DNA of 20,830 nucleotides from Candidatus Latescibacterota bacterium. GTDB taxonomy: Bacteria; Latescibacterota; UBA2968; UBA8231. Made by a program: the position numbers and the translations under genes. The stretch lies in the NCBI GenBank assembly GCA_022827165.1, contig JAJDTN010000429.1, positions 1-20,830 of the forward strand, written 5' to 3'. This document shows positions 5,980 through 13,076 of the stretch, piece after piece (position 1 is the first letter of the stretch; each line of letters begins with the position of its first letter). Below the pieces are notes generated by a model. That model did no database searches, had not been told where the DNA came from, and was given only the letters and a program-made list of their open reading frames with translations.

Positions 5980-7617
5980 GTGCCCCCCCGCCATATCGCC
6001 CGCCATGGATGGGCCCGCCGGCTGCAGGCCGCCAGCCGCCGCCTCGGACGCGCCCTCGACCCGCCCGGCACCGAGTACCGCCTGGCGCGGTGGCTCTTCC
6101 TGCGCCTCCTCGGGCTGGTCTACGCCACCGCCTTCCTGGTGTCGGCGCGGCAGGCCGGACCGCTGATCGGCGACGGGGGGCTGCTGCCGGCGCGCCTCCA
6201 TCTCGAAGGCGCCGCGGCCTCGGCCGCCCTGCCGTGGCTGGACGTCCCGACGCTGATGTGGATCAGCACGTCCGACGGCTTCATGGCCGGCCTCGCCTGG
6301 CTCGGTTTCGCCGGGGCGCTGCTGCTGGTGGCCGGGTACGCCTCCGCCCCCCACCTGCTGGTCCTCTGGGTCCTCTACTCCTCCTTCGTCAACGCCGGCC
6401 AGCTGTTCTACGGGTACGGCTGGGAGATCCTCACCCTCGAGACCGGGTTCCTGGCCGTCTTCCTGTGCCCCATCGGGCGCGGCGGCCGGCGCCACGCCGT
6501 CCCCCCGGACCGCGCCGTCCTGTGGCTGCTGCGCTGGCTGCTGTTCCGCGTCATGTTCGGCGCCGGGCTCATCAAGCTGCGCGGCGATCCGTGCTGGCTA
6601 GACCTGACCTGCCTGTTCCATCACTACGAGACCCAGCCGATCCCCAACCCCCTGAGCCCGTACCTGCACCTGCTGCCGGGCCTGGCGCACCGCGCCGGCG
6701 TGCTCTTCAGCCACCTCGTGGAGGTCGGCGCCCCCCTGCTGCTCTTCGGCCCGGTGCGCCTGCGCCGGCTCGCGGGGCTCCTCATCCTCGCCTTCCAGGT
6801 GCTGCTCATCGCCAGCGGCAACCTCTCCTGGCTCAACTACCTGACCATCGCCCTGTGCCTGCCGTGCTTCGACGACGCCTGGCTCCGGCGCATTGCGCCC
6901 CGGCCCTTGAAGGCCCTCCTCGCCAGGGAGGAGGCAGCCGCCCGCGCGCCGGGCCGGGGACGCCGCCTCGCCGTGGGCGCGCTGACCGGGGTGGTGGTCC
7001 TGCTCAGCGCCGCGCCCGCGGCCAACATGCTCTCCTCCCGCCAGGTGATGAACACCTCCTACGACCGCCTGCACCTGGTCAACACTTACGGCGCCTTCGG
7101 CCACGTGGGGAAGGTGCGGCGCGAGGTCGTCCTGCTGGGCACCCTCGACGAGCCGGGTCCCGCCGCAGCCGCGTGGCGGGAGTACTCCTTCCACTGCAAG
7201 CCCGGAGACCCCTCCCGCCCTCCGTGCGTGATCTCGCCCTACCACTACCGCATCGACTGGCAGATCTGGTTCGCCGCCATGGCCGACTACCGGACCCAGC
7301 CGTGGCTGGTCCATCTGGTGTACAAGCTGCTCCACGCCGACCCGGGGGCCCTCTCCCTGCTCGCCGAAGATCCCTTCGACGGAAGGCCGCCGCGCCGCAT
7401 CCGCGCCGACCTCTACGAGTACGAGTTCGCCCCGGCCGGTGAAGAAGGCTGGTGGCGGCGGCGGCGGCTGGGCGAGTACCTTCCCGCCCTTTCCGCCGGC
7501 GATCCGGCCCTGCGCCGCGTCGTCGAGGGATTCGGCTGGCCGCTGCTGCCGGGGCCGCCCCGCTCTCCCTCCGCCAGCCTGCCGCGGGGGCAAGGATGCC
7601 CTTGCGGCGCCGGCTGA
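5980..7617 (+). CDS. Lipase maturation factor (LMF1/2) family membrane protein
   Basis: 545 residues from GTG 5980, chosen because AAGGT lies about 10 bases upstream and the family-like sequence begins shortly after; a TTG at 5926 is possible. Family features in order: YRLARWLFLRLLGLVYATAF (first membrane helix), GDGGLLPARLHLE, several further helices, GWEILTLETGFLAVFL, then FGAGLIKLRGDPCWLDLTCL and FHHYETQPIPNPLSPYLH, which are characteristic of the LMF family. The soluble C-terminal part has NTYGAFGHVGKVRREVVL, EYSFHCKPGD and SPYHYRIDWQIWF. It ends with an Arg-rich WWRRRRLGEYLP segment and a Pro/Ser-rich tail. The eukaryotic members assist folding of secreted lipases; the role of bacterial members is not established. 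It diverges from the activator gene with about 75 bases between starts. PhyH follows 90 bases downstream. Confidence 0.9.
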   Translation: MPPRHIARHGWARRLQAASRRLGRALDPPGTEYRLARWLFLRLLGLVYATAFLVSARQAGPLIGDGGLLPARLHLEGAAASAALPWLDVPTLMWISTSDGFMAGLAWLGFAGALLLVAGYASAPHLLVLWVLYSSFVNAGQLFYGYGWEILTLETGFLAVFLCPIGRGGRRHAVPPDRAVLWLLRWLLFRVMFGAGLIKLRGDPCWLDLTCLFHHYETQPIPNPLSPYLHLLPGLAHRAGVLFSHLVEVGAPLLLFGPVRLRRLAGLLILAFQVLLIASGNLSWLNYLTIALCLPCFDDAWLRRIAPRPLKALLAREEAAARAPGRGRRLAVGALTGVVVLLSAAPAANMLSSRQVMNTSYDRLHLVNTYGAFGHVGKVRREVVLLGTLDEPGPAAAAWREYSFHCKPGDPSRPPCVISPYHYRIDWQIWFAAMADYRTQPWLVHLVYKLLHADPGALSLLAEDPFDGRPPRRIRADLYEYEFAPAGEEGWWRRRRLGEYLPALSAGDPALRRVVEGFGWPLLPGPPRSPSASLPRGQGCPCGAG

Positions 7618-7707
7618 GCGCCCAGACCGACTGGCCGACGCCCCCTTCCCGCGGGGCCGGATGCTCATCCCGGCCTCACTCACACCTGCTTTGACGGAGC
7701 CCACGAC

Positions 7708-8574
7708 ATGCAACTGACCGAGCAGCAGACGCGATTCTTCGACGCCTTCGGATACCTTGTCGTTCGCCAACTGCTCAGCCCAGAGGAGGTCGACCGCGTC
7801 ATCGAGGGCTTCGAGTGGTCGATCCGCCACTGGGGCGGCGGGCAGGACCACGACGGCACGAAGCGCACCATGTTCGGCGGTCCCATCGAGCACGCGCCGG
7901 AGATGTGCGCCATCCTCGACCACCCGGGCGTGCTCGGCCTCATCGGCGGCGTCATCGGCGACGACTTCAGCTACTGCGGGGGCGACGGCAACTACTACGT
8001 GGGCGACACCCACTGGCATCCCGATGGCAACTGGGGCCGCCTGTGGGCGACCAAGACCGCCTTCTACCTCGACGAGGTGGACGCCGGCAGCGGCTGTCTG
8101 CGGGTGATCCCGGGCAGCCACCGCCCCGGCCACTACGTGCGCGCCGAGGGGGTCAATCCAAGGGAGTCGGAGGCCCTCTTCGGGGTGTCGCCGAGCGAGT
8201 TCCCGGGCAGCGTGGCCCTGGAGTCGAGCCCGGGCGACGTGGTGATCTTCAACCACGACCTCTACCACGCCTCCTTCGGCGGCGGCCGGCAACGGCGCAT
8301 GTTCACCATGAACTGCACCCGCCGCGCCGCGACCCCGGAGGAGCACGAGCTGGCCCGCCAGTACATCTCCGTCCACTCCCCGGGCGGGTACGGCGTCGAC
8401 ACCGGCGCCGGCATGTTCTTCCCCACCATGCTCGACACCGCCGGCGAGGGGCGCATGCAGCACCTGCGCCAGCCCGTGGAGATCCACGACGAGCTGTTTC
8501 CGCAGTTCGCCCGCGGCGGCGGCGAGCGGGACCCGCACCGGGGGGTGATGAGGCAGTACAAGAGAAAGGGTTGA
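7708..8574 (+). CDS. Phytanoyl-CoA dioxygenase (PhyH) family Fe(II)/2-oxoglutarate oxygenase
   Basis: 288 residues; GGAG lies 8 bases before the ATG. The facial triad is visible: H104-P-D106 in THWHPDGN as the HxD pair, and H187 in NHDLYHASF as the distal His. R196/R197 (QRRMF) are suited to bind the 2-oxoglutarate carboxylate. The family fold is supported by the N-terminal FFDAFGYLVVRQLLSPEEVD, the central FYLDEVDAGSGCLRVIPGSH and the SSPGDVVIFNHD strand. Members hydroxylate or otherwise oxidise diverse small molecules, not only phytanoyl-CoA, so the substrate is unknown. No CoA-handling gene adjoins it. The preceding 90 bases hold a 6-bp GC stem (7655-7660 with 7670-7675) but no clear promoter. 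Confidence 0.93.
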   Translation: MQLTEQQTRFFDAFGYLVVRQLLSPEEVDRVIEGFEWSIRHWGGGQDHDGTKRTMFGGPIEHAPEMCAILDHPGVLGLIGGVIGDDFSYCGGDGNYYVGDTHWHPDGNWGRLWATKTAFYLDEVDAGSGCLRVIPGSHRPGHYVRAEGVNPRESEALFGVSPSEFPGSVALESSPGDVVIFNHDLYHASFGGGRQRRMFTMNCTRRAATPEEHELARQYISVHSPGGYGVDTGAGMFFPTMLDTAGEGRMQHLRQPVEIHDELFPQFARGGGERDPHRGVMRQYKRKG

Positions 8575-8582
8575 AACAAGAA

Positions 8583-8611
8583 GACGCGGAGCAGACCCGC
8601 TGCTCCGCGTC
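8583..8611 (-). terminator. Intrinsic terminator-like hairpin after the Spy/CpxP-like gene
   Basis: Perfect 12-bp stem GACGCGGAGCAG/CTGCTCCGCGTC with a five-base loop. On the minus strand it is followed at once by TTCTTGTTT, so it fits an intrinsic terminator for the minus-strand operon ending at 8638. For the plus-strand PhyH gene, which stops 8 bases before it, the hairpin has no T-tract but could still slow or protect that transcript's 3' end. Confidence 0.75.
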
Positions 8612-8637
8612 GTGAGGAATCCTGCAGGAACCGCCGC

Positions 8638-9282
8638 CTACCGCTTGCCGCGCCAGCGCCGGCCGCCGCCGTAGAACGCCTGGTCCTTCATCGTTTCGAG
8701 CATGTCGCGCTGCTCGCCCGTGAGGACGCCCTCCAGCGCCTTGCGGTGACTTGCACGCGTCTCGCGCATCTCGGTGCGGTGCTCGGTGCGCAGCTCCCCG
8801 AGCCGTTGCTTCTGCTCGTCCGTCAGATCCAGCCTCGAGAACGGGCCCTTGCCTCCGCCCCGCCAAGCGTCGCCCCGGCCCTTGCCTCCGCCCCGCATGT
8901 CCCACCGATCCTTGCCCTTGCCGCCGCGCCGCATGTCCCAGCGGTCCCGGCCCATGCCGCCGCGGCGGTCGAGGAACCGGCCGCGCATCTCCTTCAGGGT
9001 CTCCTGCTGCTCCTCGGTGAGGATCCCCATCACGGCCTCGCGCTGCTCCCGGCCCATGGCAACCATGGACTCGCGCTGCTCGCGCCGGGCCTTCTGGTGC
9101 TTCGCGCGCATCTCCTGCAGTTGCTCCTGCTGCTCGTCGGTCAGGTCCAGACGCTCCACGATCCGGGCCCTGAGCGGCCCGTGCTCCCGCATCCTCTTCT
9201 CCCCGCGCTCGGCCACGGCCACGGTGGCCGCCGCGCCGAGGGTCAGTGCGATTCCGCCGGCGATGATCCATCTCTTCTTCAT
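8638..9282 (-). CDS. Double-unit Spy/CpxP (LTxxQ)-like periplasmic protein
   Basis: 214 residues from the ATG at 9282, which has GGAGAG about 8 bases upstream and opens a signal peptide (MKKRWIIAGGIALTLGAAAT, cleavage near AVA-E). The LDLTDEQ motif occurs twice, at 45-51 and 151-157, each followed about 36-40 residues later by a second LTxxQ (LTEEQ 88-92, LTGEQ 187-191). Thus two Spy/CpxP-type helical hairpins lie in one chain, where family members normally have one. The linker (about 101-149) is very basic and Gly-rich with DRWDMR twice and GGGKG repeats. Spy/CpxP proteins are periplasmic ATP-independent chaperones and stress sensors, and related proteins bind metal; which applies here is inference. 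It lies 72 bases after the GH32-like gene on the same strand, with a terminator downstream. Confidence 0.82.
   Translation of the reverse strand: MKKRWIIAGGIALTLGAAATVAVAERGEKRMREHGPLRARIVERLDLTDEQQEQLQEMRAKHQKARREQRESMVAMGREQREAVMGILTEEQQETLKEMRGRFLDRRGGMGRDRWDMRRGGKGKDRWDMRGGGKGRGDAWRGGGKGPFSRLDLTDEQKQRLGELRTEHRTEMRETRASHRKALEGVLTGEQRDMLETMKDQAFYGGGRRWRGKR
8843..8960 (-). repeat. Degenerate 33-36-base tandem repeat inside the Spy-like gene
   Basis: The plus strand shows GGCCCTTGCCTCCGCCCCGC near 8844 and again 33 bases on, then a related CCCTTGCCGCCGCGCCGC followed by a second CATGTCCCA(C/G)CG. These encode the Gly/Lys/Arg linker with repeated DRWDMR and GGGKG. The repeat is coding and probably variable in length between strains. 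Confidence 0.55.
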
Positions 9283-9354
9283 TGCTGCGCTCTCCGTGTT
9301 GGAGTGGTCGATCGGCTCTCTGCTCTCGCCCATTTGACCACCCCATCGGTCGTT

Positions 9355-10857
9355 TCATTCCGCCGCCGGCTCCCCGAACCAGAAGGAGAACATCTCCGCC
9401 TGCCACAGGTGGAAGCGGACCTGAAGGCTGCGGCCCCGCAGCGCGGACAGGTCGGAGCCGCCCTCCCAGGACAGGACCTCGTCGATGCGGTCCGCCATCA
9501 TCGGCCGGCAGTCCCCGCGCGCGAAGCCTTCCATCGGCTCGCCGGTGCCGGGGTCGAGCAGTTCCGCCAGCACGCGCCCGCGCCAGGCGTCGGCGTTGAC
9601 GTGGAGCGCCGCCCCGTCGACTTCCATGGGCTTCGAGGTGACCGCCCCCCACTCGACGCCTCCCTTGAGGCCGACGAAGCCGTCGATCCGCATCCTCGCC
9701 AGGCAGACGGCCGAGGCGTCGAGGGTCCCGCGGTGGGCCTCGTCGTGGAAGCTGAGGCTGCGGTGGCGCAGGCCCGTGTAGTAGAACCACAGCTCGTCGT
9801 TGCGCCGCACGGGGCCGTTGGTCACCACCACCTGCCCCGTGTCGTACGCCGACCCGTCTCCCACCGGCGACAGCTCCATGAATGGGGCGCGGCCGGCTAC
9901 CCGCTGCCATTGCCTGAGGTCGCGGCTGCAGGCCAGCTCCACCGTCTTGCGGCTGTCCACGTTCTCGTATCCCGGCGGGTGCTTGCCGATCCAGTGGTGC
10001 ATGACCGGCAGCGCCAGGTAGAGCCCCTCGTAGGGGAAGAGGGGGAAGTTGTACACGTCGGTGCGCCACTCCTCGGGGCGGTTGAAGACCGGCGCCAGGT
10101 ACGCGGGATCGTCGAGGAACCGGCGCACGCGCGCGAAGCCGTTCTCCTGGTCCTGCTGATCGGCGTGGAAGATCAGCTCCGGCTCGGTCCAGGTGTCGAA
10201 GTCGCGGCTCGTGGACAGGGCGAAGGAGCGCCCGTAGGGACCGTGCCGCTTGGGAGTGGCGATGAACAGGCCGCGGCGGGCGTCGTGGGTGAGGTGGGCC
10301 TCGTCGAAGCTGGGCACGGCGGCGCCCTCGAGGTCGCGCCAGTGGATGCCGTCGGCGGAGACGGAGGCCTGCAGGGAGCGGGCGTCGTTGCGCATGCCCT
10401 TGAACCGCCGCCCGGGGTCCGGGTCGGCGGCGTCGTGGATCGGCCCCTGGAGCATGCCGGTGGCCGTGGGCAGGATGTTGTTGGCGGTGCCCAGGGGCCG
10501 GCCGGCCCAGTCGCGGCCGCCGTACTCGAACAGCCCCAGGTCCGGCTTCTCCCAGTTAACGCCGTCCTCGGAGAAGGCGCAGCAGGCGAAGCTCTCCCCG
10601 CCTGGCGGCGCCCAGGGCGAGCGCGGTTCCGGCGAGTCGGCATCGGGGGCCTCGGCGGCGGCCTGGTAGATCAGGTGGAAGCGCCGCGCCTCCGGGTCCC
10701 ACGCCGGCGTGGTGCGGATCTGGATGGCGCGGTTGTCCCAGCGCCGGTCCGGCCGCAGCACGGCGTTGCCGTGGAACTTGCCCGGCGGGTGCAGGACGCG
10801 GGCCAGGTTGTCGATGCGGTCGACGTCGCCGTCGTCGATGAAGAGTCTTCGGGTCAT
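9355..10857 (-). CDS. GH32-like five-bladed beta-propeller protein with C-terminal beta-sandwich
   Basis: 500 residues. The ATG at 10857 has GGAGG 10 bases upstream and overlaps the stop of the nitrile hydratase alpha gene (ATGA), implying translational coupling. Blade motifs recur: FSEDGVNWEKPDLGLFEY, SADGIHWRDLEG, STSRDFDTWTEPELIF, CSRDLRQWQRV and RNDELWFYYTG. This is the 'sample versus reference day' pattern of GH32/43/62-type propellers. The last 120 residues (MEVDGAALHVNADAW, VLSWEGGSDLSALRGRSL, VRFHLWQAEMFSFWF) form the beta-sandwich that accompanies such proteins in Planctomycetes- and Latescibacteria-like genomes. No signal peptide is seen, so it should be cytoplasmic. The catalytic Asp/Glu residues cannot be placed with confidence, so hydrolase activity is unproven. 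Its tie to a nitrile hydratase locus is unexpected. Confidence 0.75.
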   Translation of the reverse strand: MTRRLFIDDGDVDRIDNLARVLHPPGKFHGNAVLRPDRRWDNRAIQIRTTPAWDPEARRFHLIYQAAAEAPDADSPEPRSPWAPPGGESFACCAFSEDGVNWEKPDLGLFEYGGRDWAGRPLGTANNILPTATGMLQGPIHDAADPDPGRRFKGMRNDARSLQASVSADGIHWRDLEGAAVPSFDEAHLTHDARRGLFIATPKRHGPYGRSFALSTSRDFDTWTEPELIFHADQQDQENGFARVRRFLDDPAYLAPVFNRPEEWRTDVYNFPLFPYEGLYLALPVMHHWIGKHPPGYENVDSRKTVELACSRDLRQWQRVAGRAPFMELSPVGDGSAYDTGQVVVTNGPVRRNDELWFYYTGLRHRSLSFHDEAHRGTLDASAVCLARMRIDGFVGLKGGVEWGAVTSKPMEVDGAALHVNADAWRGRVLAELLDPGTGEPMEGFARGDCRPMMADRIDEVLSWEGGSDLSALRGRSLQVRFHLWQAEMFSFWFGEPAAE

Positions 10858-11474
10858 GGGTCCCGTGCCTCCGTTACGCCGATCATGCTGTCGCGGGTAA
10901 CCAGCGCCGCCAGCGCCTCCTCGGAGAGGCCCTCGGCGCCGGGCGGGCGTCGCGGCAGCACGAGGTAGCGCAGGTCGGCGGTGCTGTCGATGACGCGCAC
11001 CTGCACGCTCTCGCCGAGGTCGAGGCCGAACTCGCGCATGACGGCGCGCGGCTCGGCGACGGCGCGGCGCCGGTAGGGGGCGCTCTTGTACCAGTCGGGG
11101 GGTGGTCCCAGCAGGGCCGTGGGGTAGCAGGAGCACAGGGTGCAGACCACGAGGTGATGGACGCTCTCCGTGTTCTCCACCACGGCCAGCTCGGCGTCAC
11201 GGGTGAGGCTCAGGCCCAGCTCGCCCACGGCGGACCGGGCGTCGGTGAGCAGGCGCGACTTGAACTCCGGATCGACCCAGGCCCGGGCCACGACCCGGGA
11301 TCCGTCCGAGAGGGAGCGGGACTGGATGCGGCGGGCCTGCTCCTCCACCTCTCCAGCCGCGATCACCTCCTTGTCGACGAGCAACTCGTGGATGGCCAGG
11401 GCGCGCCGGGCCCTGGGGCCCAGGTCCTCGTCGGGCCGGACTCCCTTGTGCGGCTCGTGATGGCCGGGGCTCAT
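10854..11474 (-). CDS. Nitrile hydratase alpha-type subunit (cobalt-type Cys motif)
   Basis: 206 residues from the ATG at 11474, which follows AAGGAGGAGG and overlaps the stop of beta-C (ATGA). The metal-site motif reads V-C-T-L-C-S-C (C111, C114, C116), then YPTALLGPPPDWYKS. The Thr in CTLC is typical of non-corrin cobalt enzymes, and C114 and C116 are the positions oxidised to sulfinic and sulfenic acid in characterised members. The rest matches the family: RARRALAIHELLVDKEVI, ARAWVDPEFKSRLLTDA, VRVIDSTADLRYLVLPRRP. Nitrile hydratases convert nitriles to amides; thiocyanate hydrolase, with the same fold and gene organisation, converts thiocyanate to carbonyl sulfide and ammonia. No P47K or p14K activator, amidase or regulator is found nearby. 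The gamma subunit of thiocyanate hydrolase is the alternative name. Confidence 0.93.
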   Translation of the reverse strand: MSPGHHEPHKGVRPDEDLGPRARRALAIHELLVDKEVIAAGEVEEQARRIQSRSLSDGSRVVARAWVDPEFKSRLLTDARSAVGELGLSLTRDAELAVVENTESVHHLVVCTLCSCYPTALLGPPPDWYKSAPYRRRAVAEPRAVMREFGLDLGESVQVRVIDSTADLRYLVLPRRPPGAEGLSEEALAALVTRDSMIGVTEARDP

Positions 11475-11830
11475 GTCGCCTCCTCCTTGCTGTCGATGAT
11501 CCGTGGCGGGCGCTCGTATCCTGCGGCCGCCTCCAGCCACTGCTCGTACAGGTCCATGAGCAGCAGGTCTGCCCGCCCCTCCCGGCAGCGCTCCGCCCAG
11601 ACCTCGGCTTGGCGGAACTCCACGTGGTACAGCAGCCGCCGGGGCTCGCCGGTGCCGCCGTGGGCCCGGCTCTCCGGGTCGAGAAAGGGGCCGCTCACGG
11701 CGCGGACCCGGCCGCGCTTCCCCTTGATGAAGGCGGGCGTGCGGTGGTGGTGGTCCACCGTTTCGGTCCGCACGACGACGGCGTCGCCGGCGCGGAAGCG
11801 GCCCGGGCGGGCGCAGAAGACTACCCCCAT
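11471..11830 (-). CDS. Nitrile hydratase beta C-terminal half (SH3-like), separate gene
   Basis: 119 residues. It corresponds to only the SH3-like C-terminal domain of a normal nitrile hydratase beta chain (usually about 210-230 residues): RFRAGDAVVVR, DHHHRTPAFIKGKRGRV, LYHVEFRQAEVW, LLMDLYEQWLE. R30 in HHRTPAF aligns with the conserved beta active-site Arg of the HxRMPxY motif. The start ATG at 11830 lies 10 bases inside the end of the beta-N gene in another frame, and the gene ends in an ATGA overlap with alpha. The order beta-N, beta-C, alpha is that of thiocyanate hydrolase scnB-scnA-scnC, and three-chain nitrile hydratases (toyocamycin pathway) are also known. A frameshifted single beta gene is the alternative explanation. 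Confidence 0.88.
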   Translation of the reverse strand: MGVVFCARPGRFRAGDAVVVRTETVDHHHRTPAFIKGKRGRVRAVSGPFLDPESRAHGGTGEPRRLLYHVEFRQAEVWAERCREGRADLLLMDLYEQWLEAAAGYERPPRIIDSKEEAT

Positions 11831-12123
11831 CGGGCCTTCACCTCGGCGGCGCGGGCATCGATCTCGGCGGGGGTGAGGACGCCCTTCTCCACCAGCAGGG
11901 TCTCGAGGGAGGCCGCCCAGCGCTCGTAGTAGCCGCAGGCCTCGTACTCCTCCGGGGTCATGGCCTCGATTCCGCGGCGCAGCTCGTCGACGTTGATCAC
12001 GCCGCGATGGCGCAGCACCCCCACCAGGGCGTTGGTCAGGCGCTCCCAGTCGGCCAGCTCGTGGTCGGACCGGTCGATGCGCTCCTCGCTCGGTTGCCCG
12101 CCCATGTCGTGAACCCCTGCCAT
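11821..12123 (-). CDS. Nitrile hydratase beta N-terminal half, separate gene
   Basis: 100 residues. The start at 12123 gives MAGVHDMGG, matching the canonical M-x-G-[VI]-H-D-x-G-G beginning of nitrile hydratase beta chains. It continues WERLTNALVGVLRHRGVINV, DELRRGIEAM (R49 aligns with the other conserved beta Arg), YYERWAASLETLLVEKGVLT and stops at ARWG. The presence of HDMGG argues for a true beta half rather than a p14K-type accessory protein, which resembles this domain but lacks that opening. No Shine-Dalgarno site precedes the ATG (see the promoter at 12131-12159), so a leaderless transcript is possible. It heads a run of overlapping genes: beta-N, beta-C, alpha, GH32-like. Confidence 0.88.
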   Translation of the reverse strand: MAGVHDMGGQPSEERIDRSDHELADWERLTNALVGVLRHRGVINVDELRRGIEAMTPEEYEACGYYERWAASLETLLVEKGVLTPAEIDARAAEVKARWG

Positions 12124-12130
12124 GGAGTGC

Positions 12131-12159
12131 GAATTAAGGGGCCGCCCCAGTCGGGTCAA
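12131..12159 (-). promoter_or_regulatory. Possible -35/-10 promoter for a leaderless nitrile hydratase transcript
   Basis: On the minus strand TTGACC (12159-12154, five of six to TTGACA) is followed after 17 bases by TAATTC (12136-12131), a poor -10 match. The hexamer ends 7 bases before the ATG at 12123. Transcription would then start at or near the start codon, which would account for the missing ribosome site. The -10 match is weak, so this is tentative. Confidence 0.3.
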
Positions 12160-12287
12160 CCGGCTTCGGTCAAGGACGGACTCGTCCCGGGCGCGGCGCG
12201 GCGAGCGGTTTGAGCAGGAACGGCAGGTCCCCTTTCTTCGGGCGCGCCTCCAAGACGGCTCGAGATCCGCAAACGAAGGAGCATGCC

Positions 12288-13076
12288 ATGCCCGATCCAC
12301 ACTCGCTGAAGGGGAAGAAGGCCCTCGTCACCGGCGGCAAGCGCCGCATCGGCCGGGGGATCGTCCTGGCCCTGGCCGAGGCCGGCTGCGACGTGGGCGT
12401 CAACGACCTGGAGCTGGACGCCGACGGCGAGGAGACCCTGCGCCTCGCCCGCGCCCGCGGCCGGCAGGCCGAGTTCTTCGCCGCCGACATCTCCGACAGT
12501 GCCCAGGTGGAGGCGATGTTCACCGCCTTCCTGGACCGCTTCGGCCGCATCGACATCCTGGCGAACAACCCCTTCGGCGGCACCGGCCAGCCCTTCCTGG
12601 AACTGACCGAGGAGAACTGGGACGCCAACCTCGACATCGGCCTGAAGGGGTTCTACCTGTGCAGCCAGCAGGCGGCGAGGGCGATGGTGAAGCAGGGGGA
12701 CGGGGGGTGCATCGTGAGCACCTCCTCCGTGCACGCGCGGCGCGCCTGGAAGGCGGACACCGCCTACGGCACGGCGAAGGCGGGCATCCTGCGTCTCACC
12801 CAGAGCATGGCCGTCGACCTCGGCGAGCACGGCATCCGCTGCAACGCCATCATGCCCGGGTACATGGACACGGACCACGTCATCGGCGCGCCGCCGCCGG
12901 AGCGCGGCAGCATCCGCGAGGAACTGTTCGACGGCGTGCCCCTGCGCCGTCCCGGCACGCCGGAGGACATCGGCCGCGCCGCGGCCTTCCTGTGCTCGCC
13001 GGCGGCGGGCTGCATCACGGGGGTGTCACTCCAGGTCGACGGCGGGCTGCTGGCGGCCTCGCCGGGGGTGCCGTGA
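12288..13076 (+). CDS. Short-chain dehydrogenase/reductase (classical SDR)
   Basis: 262 residues; AGGAG lies 7 bases before the ATG at 12288 (an ATG five bases earlier is out of frame). The cofactor loop TGGKRRIGRG starts at residue 15, with an acidic residue pair after beta-2 (VNDLELD) that favours NAD(H). The catalytic Ser is S147 (STSSVHA), with Y160 and K164 as YxxxK (YGTAK). The usual NNAG is replaced by NNPFGG at 93-98. The C-terminus has the family pattern: IRCNAIMPGYMDTD, PEDIGRAAAFLCSPAAGCIT and GVSLQVDGG. It presumably oxidises or reduces a hydroxyl or keto group on a sugar-like or small metabolite. TGATG overlap by one base with the next gene indicates an operon and a shared pathway. 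It diverges from the nitrile hydratase operon across about 165 bases. Confidence 0.93.
   Translation: MPDPHSLKGKKALVTGGKRRIGRGIVLALAEAGCDVGVNDLELDADGEETLRLARARGRQAEFFAADISDSAQVEAMFTAFLDRFGRIDILANNPFGGTGQPFLELTEENWDANLDIGLKGFYLCSQQAARAMVKQGDGGCIVSTSSVHARRAWKADTAYGTAKAGILRLTQSMAVDLGEHGIRCNAIMPGYMDTDHVIGAPPPERGSIREELFDGVPLRRPGTPEDIGRAAAFLCSPAAGCITGVSLQVDGGLLAASPGVP

Noticed and set aside
2796..6071. 1091-codon open frame on the minus strand and 954-codon frame on the plus strand (3107-5971)
   Set aside because: Both are shadows of the sigma-54 activator: one is Arg/Pro-rich, the other Ala/Val/Gly-rich, with no recognisable motif, whereas the frame ending at 2849 has propeller, AAA+ and HTH motifs.
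7655..7675. Terminator between the LMF and PhyH genes
   Set aside because: A 6-bp GGCCGG/CCGGCC stem with a 9-base loop and no T-tract is expected by chance at this GC content.
6598..8538. 646-codon open frame on the minus strand across the LMF and PhyH genes
   Set aside because: Antisense shadow crossing two well-supported genes and the gap between them; no domain pattern.
8746..10968. 740-codon open frame on the plus strand
   Set aside because: Antisense to the Spy-like, GH32-like and nitrile hydratase alpha genes; compositional artefact.
11821..12123. p14K-type nitrile hydratase accessory protein
   Set aside because: It has the HDMGG opening, the conserved Arg region and the length of a true beta N-terminal half, and beta-C is encoded immediately downstream.
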